This document shows positions 1 to 9,606 of a DNA stretch of 61,541 nt, piece after piece. A program made the translations under genes and the position numbers. The notes under the pieces are model-generated. The model saw only the letters and a program-made list of their open reading frames with translations. It was not told where the DNA came from and did not search any database. Origin of the DNA: Thermoguttaceae bacterium. Its GTDB lineage: Bacteria; Planctomycetota; Planctomycetia; Pirellulales; Thermoguttaceae. Position 1 is the first letter of the stretch. Each line of letters opens with the position of its first letter. The stretch is taken from assembly GCA_017937485.1 (NCBI GenBank), contig JAGBDN010000103.1, forward strand, positions 1-61,541, in the 5' to 3' direction.

Positions 1-310
1 CCGGTTTCTCCAACTTCCGCCAATTTCCGGGAGCGCGGCGACTTTTTAACCGGCGTCGGTTCCGCAACGTCCTCAACTTCCGCCGATTTCCGGGAACGCG
101 ACGACTTCTTAACCGACGTCGGTTCCCCAATTTCCCCAACTTCCGCAGATTTCCGGGAGCGCGGCGACTTTTTAACCGGCGTCGGCTCCCCAATTTCCGC
201 AACTTCCGCAGATTTCCGGGAGCGCGGCGACTTTTTAACCGGCGTCGGTTCCCCAATTTCCGCGACTTCCGCAGATTTCCGAGAACGCGGCGACTTCTTA
301 ACCGACGTTT
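1..310 (-). repeat. 63-bp in-frame tandem repeat
   Basis: Nearly five copies of a 63-bp unit lie inside the edge-truncated coding region. Equivalent positions recur at 57, 120, 183, 246 and 309. Copies differ by a few substitutions but keep the reading frame, so it is coding repetition and not a CRISPR array. Confidence 0.9.
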
Positions 311-509
311 TTTCCTCCGCGACGGACGTTATTTCCGGCAAAGTCGCCGCCTTTTCGCTCTTTTTACTCCGTTTTGCCGCGTTCGCTCCGCGTTTTTGCG
401 GGGTTCCGACGGCGGAATCTTGCGGTTTTGCGCCCAAATCCGCTTTTTCGACCGCTTCGCTCGCGGCGTTCGAAACGTTCGTTTTCGGATTTTCGGCGCT
501 CTTTTTCAT
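1..509 (-). CDS. Basic 21-residue-repeat protein (C-terminus beyond window)
   Basis: I do not recognise this gene. It reads from an ATG at 509, with an in-frame TGA two codons upstream, leftwards off the window edge, giving 169 visible codons. The first ~65 residues are Lys/Ala/Ser-rich. From about residue 68 a 21-residue unit is repeated nearly five times (63-bp period), each copy centred on VKKSPRSRKSAEV followed by a short acidic stretch ending in EPTP. The S-P-R-S-R-K core resembles the SPKK-type minor-groove contacts of histone H1-like bacterial proteins, so DNA or RNA binding is a reasonable inference but not shown. No signal peptide or membrane segment is seen. It lies 125 nt downstream of uvrA on the same strand and could share its transcript. 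No good Shine-Dalgarno is visible. Confidence 0.7.
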   Translation of the reverse strand, partial: MKKSAENPKTNVSNAASEAVEKADLGAKPQDSAVGTPQKRGANAAKRSKKSEKAATLPEITSVAEEKTSVKKSPRSRKSAEVAEIGEPTPVKKSPRSRKSAEVAEIGEPTPVKKSPRSRKSAEVGEIGEPTSVKKSSRSRKSAEVEDVAEPTPVKKSPRSRKLAEVGET

Positions 510-634
510 TATTCAACCAATTAACTTCAAAAGTAAAAACAACAAGGCCGACGTTTTAACGTCAAACGCCGGAACGACGCGACAACAAAACGCCCTCTTA
601 ACATCGGCGCCAACCGCCGTCGTTCTCTCAACGT

Positions 635-3600
635 TTAACCGATAACGCGACGATTAACCGGAATCGGAATCGATTTTTTCCCCGAGAGATAAGGGCCGGT
701 AACGGAATTCGGGTCGCGCTTCACTTCGTCCGGCGTTCCGGAGGCGACGACGAGTCCGCCGCGCGCGCCGGCGCCCGGGCCGAAATCGATCACGTTGTCG
801 GCGTTTTCGATCACTTCGCGGTCGTGTTCGACGATTAACAGAGTGTTCCCCAAATCGCGCAACTTATTTAACGACGCGATTAAACGTCGATTGTCGCGCG
901 GGTGCAAACCGATCGTCGGCTCGTCCAAGACGTACAAAACGCCGACCAGCCCGCTCCCGATTTGCGCCGCCAACCGAATCCGCTGCGACTCGCCCCCGGA
1001 GAGCGACGGCGCCGGTCGCGACAACGTCAAATAGTCGAGCCCGACGTCGACCAAGAAACGGAGCCGCGCCCGAATCTCGTCCAACACCTCCCCGGCGACC
1101 TTCCGCTCGGTCGGCGACGGCTCCCAATCGGCGAAAAATCGCGCCAACTCGCCGAGCGGCGTTCGGCAAATTTGGTCGAGCGTCAAGTCGCGGAAACGGA
1201 CGGCGGCGACGTCGTCTCGCAAACGGCTCCCCAAGCAGGCGGAACATTCGCATTCGTCGACGCGGTATTCCAGCCGACTCCGGTAATAAGGCGCGATTCG
1301 CCCGGCTTCTTCGAGCGCCGGATAAACCCCTTTAAATTGGAACTTAAACGCGGTCGGCGTTCCGGGCGGCGTCGGCGCGAACGTCCCGGCGGCCCGCTCT
1401 TCCGGCGTCGTCGCGCGGGTCGCGACCTCGACGTCGGCGACGGTCGCTTCAAACCAACGGTCGCCGGTTCCTTGGAAAATCGCGCGGCGGAACCGAGCGT
1501 CCAACCGCTCGAACGGAACGTCGAGCGGCAAGCCGAGCCCGCGAGCGAACGCCCGCAACGTCGCGACCGTCGTCGGCGTTCGGAAGTCCGACCAAAGGGA
1601 AACCGCTCCTTCGGCCAACGTCAATTTGGGGTCTTTGACGAAACTTTGCGGGTTCGAACCGGTTTGCGTCCCCAATCCTTCGCAATGCGGACACCAGCCA
1701 AGCGGACTGTTGAACGAAAAATGGCGCGGCGTCAACGGTTCGAACGCCCGCCCGCAACTTTCGCAAGAAAGACGGCGGCTCATCGTCGTCGTTTCCCAAT
1801 CGCGTTCCGGTTTCGCCGGGTCGGCCTTGGCGACGCGAACGATCCCGGCGCCCCAGTCGAGCGCGGTTTCGACGCTTCCGGCGACGCGGCCTCGGAACGC
1901 TTTGTCGTCGGCGTCCCCCTTCAACTTGATTCGGTCGACGACGACTTCGACGGAATGTCGAGCGCGACGGTCGATTTCCGGCGGCGCGTCGAGCGAATGC
2001 GTTTCGCCGTCGACGCGAACCCGCAAAAAGCCTTGCGAACGGAGACGTTCCCAAAGTTTCGGATAATCGTCCCCGATTTCAAGGGTCAGCGGCGCCAAAA
2101 TATACAGGCGCGAGCCCGGTTCGCCGCAAAGAATCCGCGCGACGATTTGGTCGGTCGACTGCGTTCCGATCGGGACGCCGCAGTCGGGACAGTGCGGAAC
2201 GCCGAGTCGAGCGAACAAAATCCGCAAATAATCTTGAATTTCCGAAACCGTCCCGACCGTCGAACGGGGCGAACGGCTCGTCGTCTTTTGCTCGATCGCG
2301 ATCGACGGCGCGATTCCGAACGTTTTTTCAACCTTCGGCTTGCGAATTTGTCCCAAAAATTGCCGCGCGTAACTGGAAAGGCTCTCGACGTAACGGCGGC
2401 GCCCCTCGGCGTAAGCGACGTCGATCGCCAACGACGACTTCCCGCTCCCGCTCGGCCCGCAACAGACGGTCGTTTTGTCGCGCGGAATCTCGACGGTAAT
2501 GTTTTGCAGGTTGTTTTCGCAAGCGCCGACGATAACGATCGGGCCTTCAATCTCGACGCTCGGAATCGTCGGGCCGTCGCCGGTTTTAACGGTTTCGCCG
2601 ACTTTACCGGACTCGACGTCGCTTTTTTTATCGTCTTTTCCTTTTTTACCGGTTTTAACGCCTTCGTCGCGACGCAACGCTTCCGCGCCGACGCAACGTT
2701 CGGCGAGCTTTTGCCGGTCGCGGCTCAAAAATTCCTTCAACGCGCGCCCGGTTCGGCTCTCCGGAACTTCGGCGACTTCCTCCGGCGTTCCCTCGGCGAC
2801 GACGCGCCCTCCGCCGTCCCCGCCTTCCGGGCCGAGGTCGATCACCCAGTCGGCGGTCTTAACGACGTCGAGATTATGTTCGACGATGAGAACGGTGTTC
2901 CCGGCGTCGGCGAAACTGCGCAAAACGTTCAAGAGGAGCTTGACGTCGGCGAAATGCAAACCGGTCGTCGGCTCGTCGAGGAGGTAAAGCGTTCGCCCGG
3001 AACTGCGCTTGACGAGTTCCTTCGCCAACTTGACGCGTTGCGCTTCCCCGCCGGAAAGGGTCGGCGACGGCTGCCCGAGCTTCATATACCCGAGCCCGAC
3101 GTCGTATAAAGTTTGCAGTTTTTCCCGAATTTTCGGGATATTCTCAAAATGCTTCAACGCGGTTTCGACGTCCAAATCGAGCGCTTGGTCGATCGAAAGC
3201 CCCTTATATTTGACGGCGCGGGTCTCTTGGTTGAAGCGTCGACCGCCGCAAACCGGGCAAACGGCCCAAACGTCGGCGAGAAAATCCATTTCGAGCTTCG
3301 TCGCGCCGTTTCCTTCGCAATGTTCGCAACGCCCGCCCGGCACGTTGAAGCTAAAACGCCCCGGTTGGAAGCCTTTCGCTCGCGCTTCCGGGGTTTCGGC
3401 GTACAGCCGTCGAATATCGTCAAAGAGTTTGATATACGTCGCCGGATTGGAACGCGGCGTCCGTCCGATCGGCGCTTGGTCGATCGAAATCAGCTTGTTC
3501 AGGTGTTCGACGCCTTCGATCGCTCGGTGCGCGCCGGGGTCGCCGTTCGCTCGGTTGAGGTCGCGGGCGAGCGCTTCCTTCAAGACGTCGTTGACGAGCG

Positions 3601-5806
3601 AACTTTTTCCGCTCCCGCTGACGCCGGTAACGCAAACGACGCCGCCGAGCGGGATTTTTACGTCGATATTCTTCAGGTTGTGATGCGTCGCGCCGCGAAC
3701 GACGAGGAACCGCCCGTCCGGCGCTTTGCGCTCTTTCGGAACGGCGATCTCTTCTTCGCCGGTTAAAAATCGAGCGGTCAACGACTCCGCGCGCCGATTT
3801 TGCAAAACGTCGGCGACCGAGCCGGCGGCGACGATCTTCCCGCCGCGAATCCCCGGGCCCGGGCCGAAGTCGACGAGGTAATCGGACGCGAGCATCGTGT
3901 CTTCGTCGTGTTCGACGACGACGACCGTGTTCCCGAGGTCGCGCAACCGCGTCAGCGTCTCGATCAGCCGCTCGTTGTCGCGCGGATGCAACCCGATCGA
4001 CGGCTCGTCCAAGACGTACAAAACGCCGACCAAGCCGCCGCCGATCTGCCCGGCCAAGCGGATTCGCTGCATTTCGCCCCCGGAAAGGGTCGGCGCCGAC
4101 CGCCCAAGCGAAAGATAGCCGAGCCCGACGTCGATCAAGAAACCGAGTCGCGCTCGAATCTCCTTGACCAAATCTTGCGCGACAATTTGCCCCGATTCGT
4201 CGAGATTCAGTTCGCTAAAGAACTCGCGCAGGTCGGAAATCGGCAAATCGGAGAGTTCCGGAAGGCTAAACGACTTCTTTTCGGCGAAAGGCGCGGCGTC
4301 CGACTTCGTTTCGATTCGGAACGCGCAGGCCTGTTCGTTGAGCCGCTTGCCGCCGCAAAAAGCGCAAGGAACGGAACTCATATACCGCTCCATCGCGGCG
4401 AGAATCATCTTGTTCCGCGTCTCCCGAAACTGCTTGAGCATTTTCGGAATAATCCCTTCGAACGAACCGCCCCACTTCCGCTCGACCGAACCGTTCCGCC
4501 AAGAGAACGTAACGTGCAAATCGCCGGCGCCCCAAAGCAACGCCTTTTTGACGCGCTCGTCCAGCTCTTCCCAAGCGGTTTCGAGGACGTAATTCTTCTC
4601 AAGATTGTACAGTTTCTCTAAAGCGTCGGCGACGCCTTGATAAATGTGCCGCCGCCAGCGCCCCATATCCTTCCATTTGCCGATCGGAACGACGCAGCCC
4701 TGCTGGAACGACTTCGTTTCGTCCGGAATCAAGAGTTTCGGGTCGAACGTGTGAACGACGCCGAGCCCTTGGCAATGCGGACAGCGCCCCTGCGGACTGT
4801 TGAAACTGAAAAGTTGCGGCGTCGGACGCTCGAAACTAATGCCGCAATGCGAACAGGCGTAATCGGCGCTAAAATAAATTTCCGTCTCGCCGTTCGATTT
4901 CGCGACGTTCTCCGGCGCCGCGTCGAGCCCGTCGAAAGCCGCCGCGTCGTCCGTTTCGCCGTCTTCTCGTTCGTTCGCTTCCGCGCTCGACGGCAAATCG
5001 TCGACGAACGCCGGGGGCGCGTCGAGTTCGGCGCCGACGAGATTTTCCGCCGCGTTCGTCTCGGCGTTTTCCGAATCGGTCGCGACGCCCGACGTTTCAA
5101 TCAACGCGACGGCGCGCCCCTTGCCGAGTTGCAACGCCAAATCGAGCGCTTCCGCCAACCGACGATAAATCGTTTCCGACTGAACCATTCGGTCGACGAC
5201 GACGTCGACCGAATGCCGCAACCGTCGGTCGAGCAAAATTTCGTCGTCGAGCGAAAGCGTCCGCCCGTCGACGCGAACGCGCCGGAATCCTTTGCGGCGC
5301 AGGTTGGCGAAGAGGTCGGCGGCGCTCCCTTTTTGATTGCGAACGAGGGGCGCCAAAATTTGGAGACGCGCTCCCTTCGGAACGACTTTTAAGCGTTCGA
5401 GAATTTGCGCTCGGGTTTGCGCGACGATCGGACGGCCGCATTTCGGGCAATAACCGGTCGCGACGCGGGCGAAGAGAACGCGCAAAAAGTCGGAAACTTC
5501 GGCGATCGTCCCGACCGTCGAACGGACGTTTTGCCCCGCCGTCTTTTGCGCGATCGAAATCGACGGGCTCAACCCGGAAACGCGCTCGACGTCCGGCTTC
5601 GGCAACTGGCCTAAAAATTGTCGCGCGTAACTGGAAAGGCTCTCGACGTACCGACGCTGGCCCTCGGCGTATAAAGTGTCGAACGCAAGCGAACTTTTCC
5701 CGCTCCCGCTGACGCCGGTAAAGCAAATCAAACGATTGCGCGGCAACGTCAGCGAAACGTCGTCCAAATTATGTTCGCGAGCGCCGCGAATAACGACGTC
5801 GGCCAT
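635..5806 (-). CDS. uvrA: Enlarged UvrA excinuclease ATPase (one and a half copies fused)
   Basis: UvrA is the damage-recognition ATPase of nucleotide excision repair and hands damaged DNA to UvrB. A usual UvrA is about 940 residues with two ATPase modules; this protein has 1723. Module 1 has Walker A GVSGSGKSS near residue 31 and signature LSGGEMQRIRLA near 574. Module 2 has Walker A near 730 and signature LSGGEAQRVKLA near 917. A charged linker (about 1010-1085) follows, then a third module with Walker A GPSGSGKSS near 1119, signature LSGGESQRIRLA near 1604 and Walker B LDEPTIGLHPRD. The third module matches the N-terminal half of UvrA, and the protein ends about 120 residues after its signature, so a fourth module is absent. 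CxxC zinc pairs occur in every module. An acidic insert of about 80 residues lies near 245-325. Double-length UvrA is known in Chlamydiae. Start at ATG 5806 after a G-rich ribosome-binding stretch. Confidence 0.95.
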   Translation of the reverse strand: MADVVIRGAREHNLDDVSLTLPRNRLICFTGVSGSGKSSLAFDTLYAEGQRRYVESLSSYARQFLGQLPKPDVERVSGLSPSISIAQKTAGQNVRSTVGTIAEVSDFLRVLFARVATGYCPKCGRPIVAQTRAQILERLKVVPKGARLQILAPLVRNQKGSAADLFANLRRKGFRRVRVDGRTLSLDDEILLDRRLRHSVDVVVDRMVQSETIYRRLAEALDLALQLGKGRAVALIETSGVATDSENAETNAAENLVGAELDAPPAFVDDLPSSAEANEREDGETDDAAAFDGLDAAPENVAKSNGETEIYFSADYACSHCGISFERPTPQLFSFNSPQGRCPHCQGLGVVHTFDPKLLIPDETKSFQQGCVVPIGKWKDMGRWRRHIYQGVADALEKLYNLEKNYVLETAWEELDERVKKALLWGAGDLHVTFSWRNGSVERKWGGSFEGIIPKMLKQFRETRNKMILAAMERYMSSVPCAFCGGKRLNEQACAFRIETKSDAAPFAEKKSFSLPELSDLPISDLREFFSELNLDESGQIVAQDLVKEIRARLGFLIDVGLGYLSLGRSAPTLSGGEMQRIRLAGQIGGGLVGVLYVLDEPSIGLHPRDNERLIETLTRLRDLGNTVVVVEHDEDTMLASDYLVDFGPGPGIRGGKIVAAGSVADVLQNRRAESLTARFLTGEEEIAVPKERKAPDGRFLVVRGATHHNLKNIDVKIPLGGVVCVTGVSGSGKSSLVNDVLKEALARDLNRANGDPGAHRAIEGVEHLNKLISIDQAPIGRTPRSNPATYIKLFDDIRRLYAETPEARAKGFQPGRFSFNVPGGRCEHCEGNGATKLEMDFLADVWAVCPVCGGRRFNQETRAVKYKGLSIDQALDLDVETALKHFENIPKIREKLQTLYDVGLGYMKLGQPSPTLSGGEAQRVKLAKELVKRSSGRTLYLLDEPTTGLHFADVKLLLNVLRSFADAGNTVLIVEHNLDVVKTADWVIDLGPEGGDGGGRVVAEGTPEEVAEVPESRTGRALKEFLSRDRQKLAERCVGAEALRRDEGVKTGKKGKDDKKSDVESGKVGETVKTGDGPTIPSVEIEGPIVIVGACENNLQNITVEIPRDKTTVCCGPSGSGKSSLAIDVAYAEGRRRYVESLSSYARQFLGQIRKPKVEKTFGIAPSIAIEQKTTSRSPRSTVGTVSEIQDYLRILFARLGVPHCPDCGVPIGTQSTDQIVARILCGEPGSRLYILAPLTLEIGDDYPKLWERLRSQGFLRVRVDGETHSLDAPPEIDRRARHSVEVVVDRIKLKGDADDKAFRGRVAGSVETALDWGAGIVRVAKADPAKPERDWETTTMSRRLSCESCGRAFEPLTPRHFSFNSPLGWCPHCEGLGTQTGSNPQSFVKDPKLTLAEGAVSLWSDFRTPTTVATLRAFARGLGLPLDVPFERLDARFRRAIFQGTGDRWFEATVADVEVATRATTPEERAAGTFAPTPPGTPTAFKFQFKGVYPALEEAGRIAPYYRSRLEYRVDECECSACLGSRLRDDVAAVRFRDLTLDQICRTPLGELARFFADWEPSPTERKVAGEVLDEIRARLRFLVDVGLDYLTLSRPAPSLSGGESQRIRLAAQIGSGLVGVLYVLDEPTIGLHPRDNRRLIASLNKLRDLGNTLLIVEHDREVIENADNVIDFGPGAGARGGLVVASGTPDEVKRDPNSVTGPYLSGKKSIPIPVNRRVIG

Positions 5807-6234
5807 TTTCCCCCGATCGACTTCCTAAATCTCTTAAATTTTTAATCGCTAAACACCCCAAACCGCCCCGCCGTTTCAAACGTCCTCGACGTTCTAAATT
5901 AACGTCGCGCAACCAAGAAACGCGAAAGCGGCGCAACGCGTTTCTTCGTCGCTCCCGATCCGGTCGAGCGTCCGGGCGTCGACGCCGGAAAAGAAAAACG
6001 CGTCTTTATTATTATACGCCGTTTGCGTCGCCGCGACGCCCCGGGCAAGCCGTTTTTTCGCTAAATTTTTCAAAATTCGTCGGAAACGAGCAAAAATTTC
6101 AACGCCGCGTCTTGCGCTCGACGCCCGAAAAGGCGCCAAATTAGCGCAAGCTAACAACGCGAACCGCCGCAAATCGCGCGCTCGACGCAGACGCCGCGTT
6201 CCCCCTAAATTAACGTCGCCGCCGTCGTCGAAAG
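5807..6234. other. Intergenic, no gene recognised
   Basis: No convincing coding frame is seen here. On the minus strand TATAAT occurs at 6016-6011 in a GCGTATAAT context and could be an extended -10 for uvrA with a leader of roughly 200 nt, but no good -35 matches it. No terminator hairpin was found for mnmA. Confidence 0.4.
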
Positions 6235-7692
6235 TTAGCGAATAATGCGTCCGCCGCCAAGGAGCCGTCCGCGCCAATAACAAACGAGCGCCTGTCCCGG
6301 CGCGACGCCGAACCGCGGTTCGTCCGGAATCGCTCGAATCGTCCCGTCGGAACCGGCGCGAACGGTCGCCGCGACCGAATCGTTCCGATACCGAATTTTA
6401 ATTTCACAACGAAAATCTTCGTCAAACGGAACCGGGGCCGCCCAATTCGCGTCGACGGCGCAAATTTCGCGAACCGCCAACGCTTCGTAAGGGCCGAGAA
6501 CGACCGCCTTCGTCGCCGCGTCGACCCGTTGAACGAAGATTCGTTCGCAGAATCCCATCCCGAGCCCCTTGCGTTGACCGACGGTAAACTTTTCGTAACC
6601 CGCGTGTTTTCCAATAACCTTTCCGTCGAGCGAGACAAAATCGCCGCTTGTGTCGTCCGGAAGCGCGCGCCAACGCTCCGGATTCGCCGCTCGAAACTCG
6701 CGAACGAACTCGAGCCGCCGCTTGTCCGGAACGAAACAAACCTCTTGGCTGTCCTTCCGCGCCGCGACCGGAAGCCCCCTATCTTGCGCAATTTGTCGAA
6801 CTTCGCTCTTTTCGAGTTCGCCGACCGGAAATTCGACGCGCCGCAGCGTCTCCGCGTCGACGCCGTACAAGAAATACGACTGATCTTTCGCCGACGGAGC
6901 GCGTTCGATAAACTCCGCGTCGCCGTTCGCTTTTAACCAATCGGGCAAAACCGCAAACTTGCCGCCGACGCCGCGACCGCCGTCGTTTGCCGAAACTTCG
7001 CCGACGCCGCAAGCTCCGTCGCTTGCCGCGACAACGTTGTCCCCGCAAATTCCGTCGTTTGCGCAAACCGCCGAACCGCCGTTAAACTCGGTCGACTTTG
7101 CCGCTTGTTCCGCCGTTGTTTCGACTTCCGCAACCCAATCGGCGACGCGGCGCTTGCGGACGTAATGCCCGGTCGCGAGCCGTTCTCCGCCGAGGCGTCG
7201 GCAAACGTCGTCGAGGAGCCCGAACTTGATCGTTCGGTTGCAAAGCGCGCAAGGGTTCGGGGTTTGCGCCGAATAATACTCGTCGACAAAATTCTCGACG
7301 ACGGCGGCGAAGGGCGCGTCGACGTCCAAAATCGTCAGCGGAATCCCGAGAAACGCGGTCGTTTCGAACGCGGAAACGGCGTCGACGGGAAGTCCCTTCT
7401 CGCTCCAAAACGCGACGGCGGCGTCGGGCGCGATTTCGGTCAAGTCGCCGTTTCGCGCGACCGAATAAAACGCCGGTCTCGCCCAATCCTTGCGTTTATC
7501 CCCGCTTCGCTCGCTTCCGTCGTTTTCCCAGCTCCCCCATTTTTCGAGAACGCGGCGCGTCTCGTCGGCGTCGAGCGTCGCTTGATACCGATGCCGCATA
7601 TAGAGCCCGCGAACGTCGTCGCCCCGCTCTTTCAAAATCGCCGCCGCGACGCCGCTGTCGACGCCCCCCGAAACCGCGCAAAAAACTTTCAT
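6235..7692 (-). CDS. mnmA: tRNA-specific 2-thiouridylase MnmA with repeat insert
   Basis: MnmA activates the wobble uridine of Glu, Gln and Lys tRNAs with ATP and inserts sulfur to give 2-thiouridine. Visible hallmarks are the PP-loop SGGVDS at residues 8-13, the catalytic cysteine context NPCALCNRTIKFG, the KDQSYFLYGV motif, the second cysteine in SQEVCFV, and GQRKGLGM in the C-terminal half. At 485 residues it is over 100 longer than typical MnmA (about 360). Extra sequence lies at about residues 45-95 and 190-245. The second insert contains three imperfect 12-residue units built around ANDG-x-CG. Catalytic motifs are intact, so activity is expected. The ATG at 7692 lies 180 nt beyond the stop of a possible small membrane ORF. 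Confidence 0.95.
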   Translation of the reverse strand: MKVFCAVSGGVDSGVAAAILKERGDDVRGLYMRHRYQATLDADETRRVLEKWGSWENDGSERSGDKRKDWARPAFYSVARNGDLTEIAPDAAVAFWSEKGLPVDAVSAFETTAFLGIPLTILDVDAPFAAVVENFVDEYYSAQTPNPCALCNRTIKFGLLDDVCRRLGGERLATGHYVRKRRVADWVAEVETTAEQAAKSTEFNGGSAVCANDGICGDNVVAASDGACGVGEVSANDGGRGVGGKFAVLPDWLKANGDAEFIERAPSAKDQSYFLYGVDAETLRRVEFPVGELEKSEVRQIAQDRGLPVAARKDSQEVCFVPDKRRLEFVREFRAANPERWRALPDDTSGDFVSLDGKVIGKHAGYEKFTVGQRKGLGMGFCERIFVQRVDAATKAVVLGPYEALAVREICAVDANWAAPVPFDEDFRCEIKIRYRNDSVAATVRAGSDGTIRAIPDEPRFGVAPGQALVCYWRGRLLGGGRIIR

Positions 7693-7872
7693 TGCCTAAA
7701 CCGCCTATTTTCTCTCAACATTCCCAACGCTTCCAATATCCCAAACGTCTTAAACCTTCTAAACGTCGCCGATTTCCTCAACGTCGCCGCGACGACGCAG
7801 CCAAACGCAAACCGACGCGCCGCCCGTCTCGCCCAACGCTCGCGCTCCCGCGCCGTCAAGTCGTTAAAATCG

Positions 7873-8034
7873 CTATTTTTTACCGGCGTCGTACCTTTTT
7901 CGCCCCGTTCGGCCAACGAAAACGAACGTCGCGACCGCTAAAACCAGCGCGACCGTTTTAATCGCTCCGGTTCGTCGCCGCAACTTTTCCCAAGCGACGC
8001 CGAAAAGTCGCCGTTCCGTCGCGCCGCCGTTCAT
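7873..8034 (-). CDS. Possible 53-residue single-pass membrane protein
   Basis: A short frame starts at ATG 8034 and stops at TAG 7873, between the sialidase stop and mnmA. It could extend upstream to a TTG at 8076. Residues about 22-38 (KTVALVLAVATFVFVG) form one hydrophobic segment flanked by basic residues (KLRRRTG before, RTGRKRYD after), as expected for a small membrane protein. Codon choice resembles neighbouring genes. No family is recognised and no good Shine-Dalgarno is visible, so it may be non-coding. Confidence 0.3.
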   Translation of the reverse strand: MNGGATERRLFGVAWEKLRRRTGAIKTVALVLAVATFVFVGRTGRKRYDAGKK

Positions 8035-8077
8035 TTTTTCGCCGCTCGTCCGTTCGCCGCCCAAAGTTAAAAACAAC

Positions 8078-9463
8078 TTACTCGTTCATCGATTCGCCCA
8101 AATTCAACGCCGGAACGCCTTCGAACCAACTTTCGTCGATAAATCGCCCGAGCAAGTAGAATTTTTGATCCGGATACCAAAGAACCGCGCGCCCGTCGAC
8201 TTGCGTCGAACTCGTGTAAAACGACTGCCCGCTCGGTCGGTCGACGAAAAGTTTCGGCTCCGCGAACCAAATCGGCTGACGCGCGCCCGCTTGGTACGTC
8301 CCGGCGAGGAGGTAAAGCGGTCCGCGATTCTGCCAAGGATTTTTGTCGTCGAAATTAAATTTATTGTGAACAAACGCGTAATAGTAACCGCTCGCCGCTT
8401 CGTTCCCCTTCCAATCGTAAATCGGGCAAGGCGACAACGGGTGTTCGAACGGCTTCCCGCCGTCGCGGTCGAGGAGCGGTTCCGGCGCCGCCCAGGTTTC
8501 GCCGTCGTCTTCGCTAACCGTCCAATAGGGCCGCCCGACGCCGGTTCGCAAGAGCGCGAAAAGCCGACCGTCCGGCAACTTAACGATCGACGGCTCCTCG
8601 CAATGAACGCCGACGCGGAGAACGTCGTCGTTCGTCGCGAACCAACGAACGACCAAATCTTTCGGCTCCGGGTCGTCGTCGATATTTTCGAACCGCATAA
8701 ACTCCGTCGCGGTTTTGAATTTCGAATGAAACTCCGGCGCGGCGTATCGAGTGCAACCGACGAGGTATTTTCCGCCCTCGCCGAGTCGCAACGGCTTTTG
8801 CCAAACCACCCATTCGGGGGGAATCGACGCGTCGGACGGGTCGTTCGTCGTTCGCGGTTGGTCGATCGTTTGCGGTTCCGACCAAGTTTCGCCGCCGTCG
8901 TCGCTGAAAATTCCGACCATCAAGCCGGTGTGTTGGCGGTTCGTCGAAACTTTACCCGGTTGGTATTGATTGTAAATAACGTAAATTCGGCCCGATTTCG
9001 AGACCATCGGGAAGCCCCAACTCGCGATCGGAACGTCCGAGTCGAACGTTTTCGGCCCGGCCAAGACTTTCGGCGCCGACCAAGTTTTCCCGCCGTCGAC
9101 GCTTTTGAAAAGCGTTACGTGTTGATCGAGCGCGCCTTCGCACGTCGCTTGGCAGGTCAACGCGAACAAAGCGCCGCCGGGCCCGTCGAAGACTTGGAAG
9201 TGGTCGTTGTAACAGTCGCCTAACTTTTCCGGTTCGACTTGCGGGACGTAAACGATAAAATCGGGTTTCGTCGTTTGAACGTCCTTCGCAAAGTTAGGTT
9301 TCTGTTCCTTTCTCGCCGCCAACGTTCGTTGAATTCGCCCTTCGTACTCGGCTCGCCAAGCGTCGACGCTCGCGCTCTGTTGGGCGACGAGCGCGTTTTC
9401 GGTCGTCGGAGCGACGCCGCCCAAGATTAACGCCGCCAATAAAATCGTCGTTCGCCTCAACAT
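8078..9463 (-). CDS. Secreted sialidase/BNR-repeat glycosidase-like protein
   Basis: The 461-residue protein starts with a signal peptide (MLRRTTILLAALILGG, cleavage probably after an Ala near residue 27) and is predicted to be exported. The mature part carries sialidase Asp-box motifs of the S-x-D-x-G-x-T-W type: SVDGGKTWSAP, SDDGGETWSEP and SEDDGETWAAP. These mark a six-bladed beta-propeller of the exo-sialidase superfamily. Such enzymes release sialic acid or related sugars from glycans, but the superfamily also holds proteins of other specificity, and I cannot confirm the Arg triad by eye. It is followed on the same strand by a possible small membrane ORF and mnmA. A degradative role in the periplasm or outside the cell is an inference from the export signal. 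Confidence 0.85.
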   Translation of the reverse strand: MLRRTTILLAALILGGVAPTTENALVAQQSASVDAWRAEYEGRIQRTLAARKEQKPNFAKDVQTTKPDFIVYVPQVEPEKLGDCYNDHFQVFDGPGGALFALTCQATCEGALDQHVTLFKSVDGGKTWSAPKVLAGPKTFDSDVPIASWGFPMVSKSGRIYVIYNQYQPGKVSTNRQHTGLMVGIFSDDGGETWSEPQTIDQPRTTNDPSDASIPPEWVVWQKPLRLGEGGKYLVGCTRYAAPEFHSKFKTATEFMRFENIDDDPEPKDLVVRWFATNDDVLRVGVHCEEPSIVKLPDGRLFALLRTGVGRPYWTVSEDDGETWAAPEPLLDRDGGKPFEHPLSPCPIYDWKGNEAASGYYYAFVHNKFNFDDKNPWQNRGPLYLLAGTYQAGARQPIWFAEPKLFVDRPSGQSFYTSSTQVDGRAVLWYPDQKFYLLGRFIDESWFEGVPALNLGESMNE

Positions 9464-9606
9464 CGTCTCGCTCTCCTTATCGTTCGTCGGTCAAATTTTC
9501 GATTCGCGACGCAAAACCGGCGCCGCTTAACATTTTCCGCTTCATCAGCCGTTATCCGCGACGCTTAACCACACCCGCAAAATCGGCAAACTTTCGCCTT
9601 TTCCGC

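Noticed and set aside
902..3109. 735-codon plus-strand frame opposite uvrA
   Set aside because: It is antisense to a gene with clear motifs, and its translation is Arg/Pro-rich without domains. Long antisense frames are expected in CG-rich DNA with few stops.
7689..7916. 75-codon minus-strand frame whose stop overlaps the mnmA start (ATGA)
   Set aside because: The overlap is suggestive, but the second half uses AGA/AGG codons unlike neighbours, no domain is seen, and it overlaps the other small ORF.
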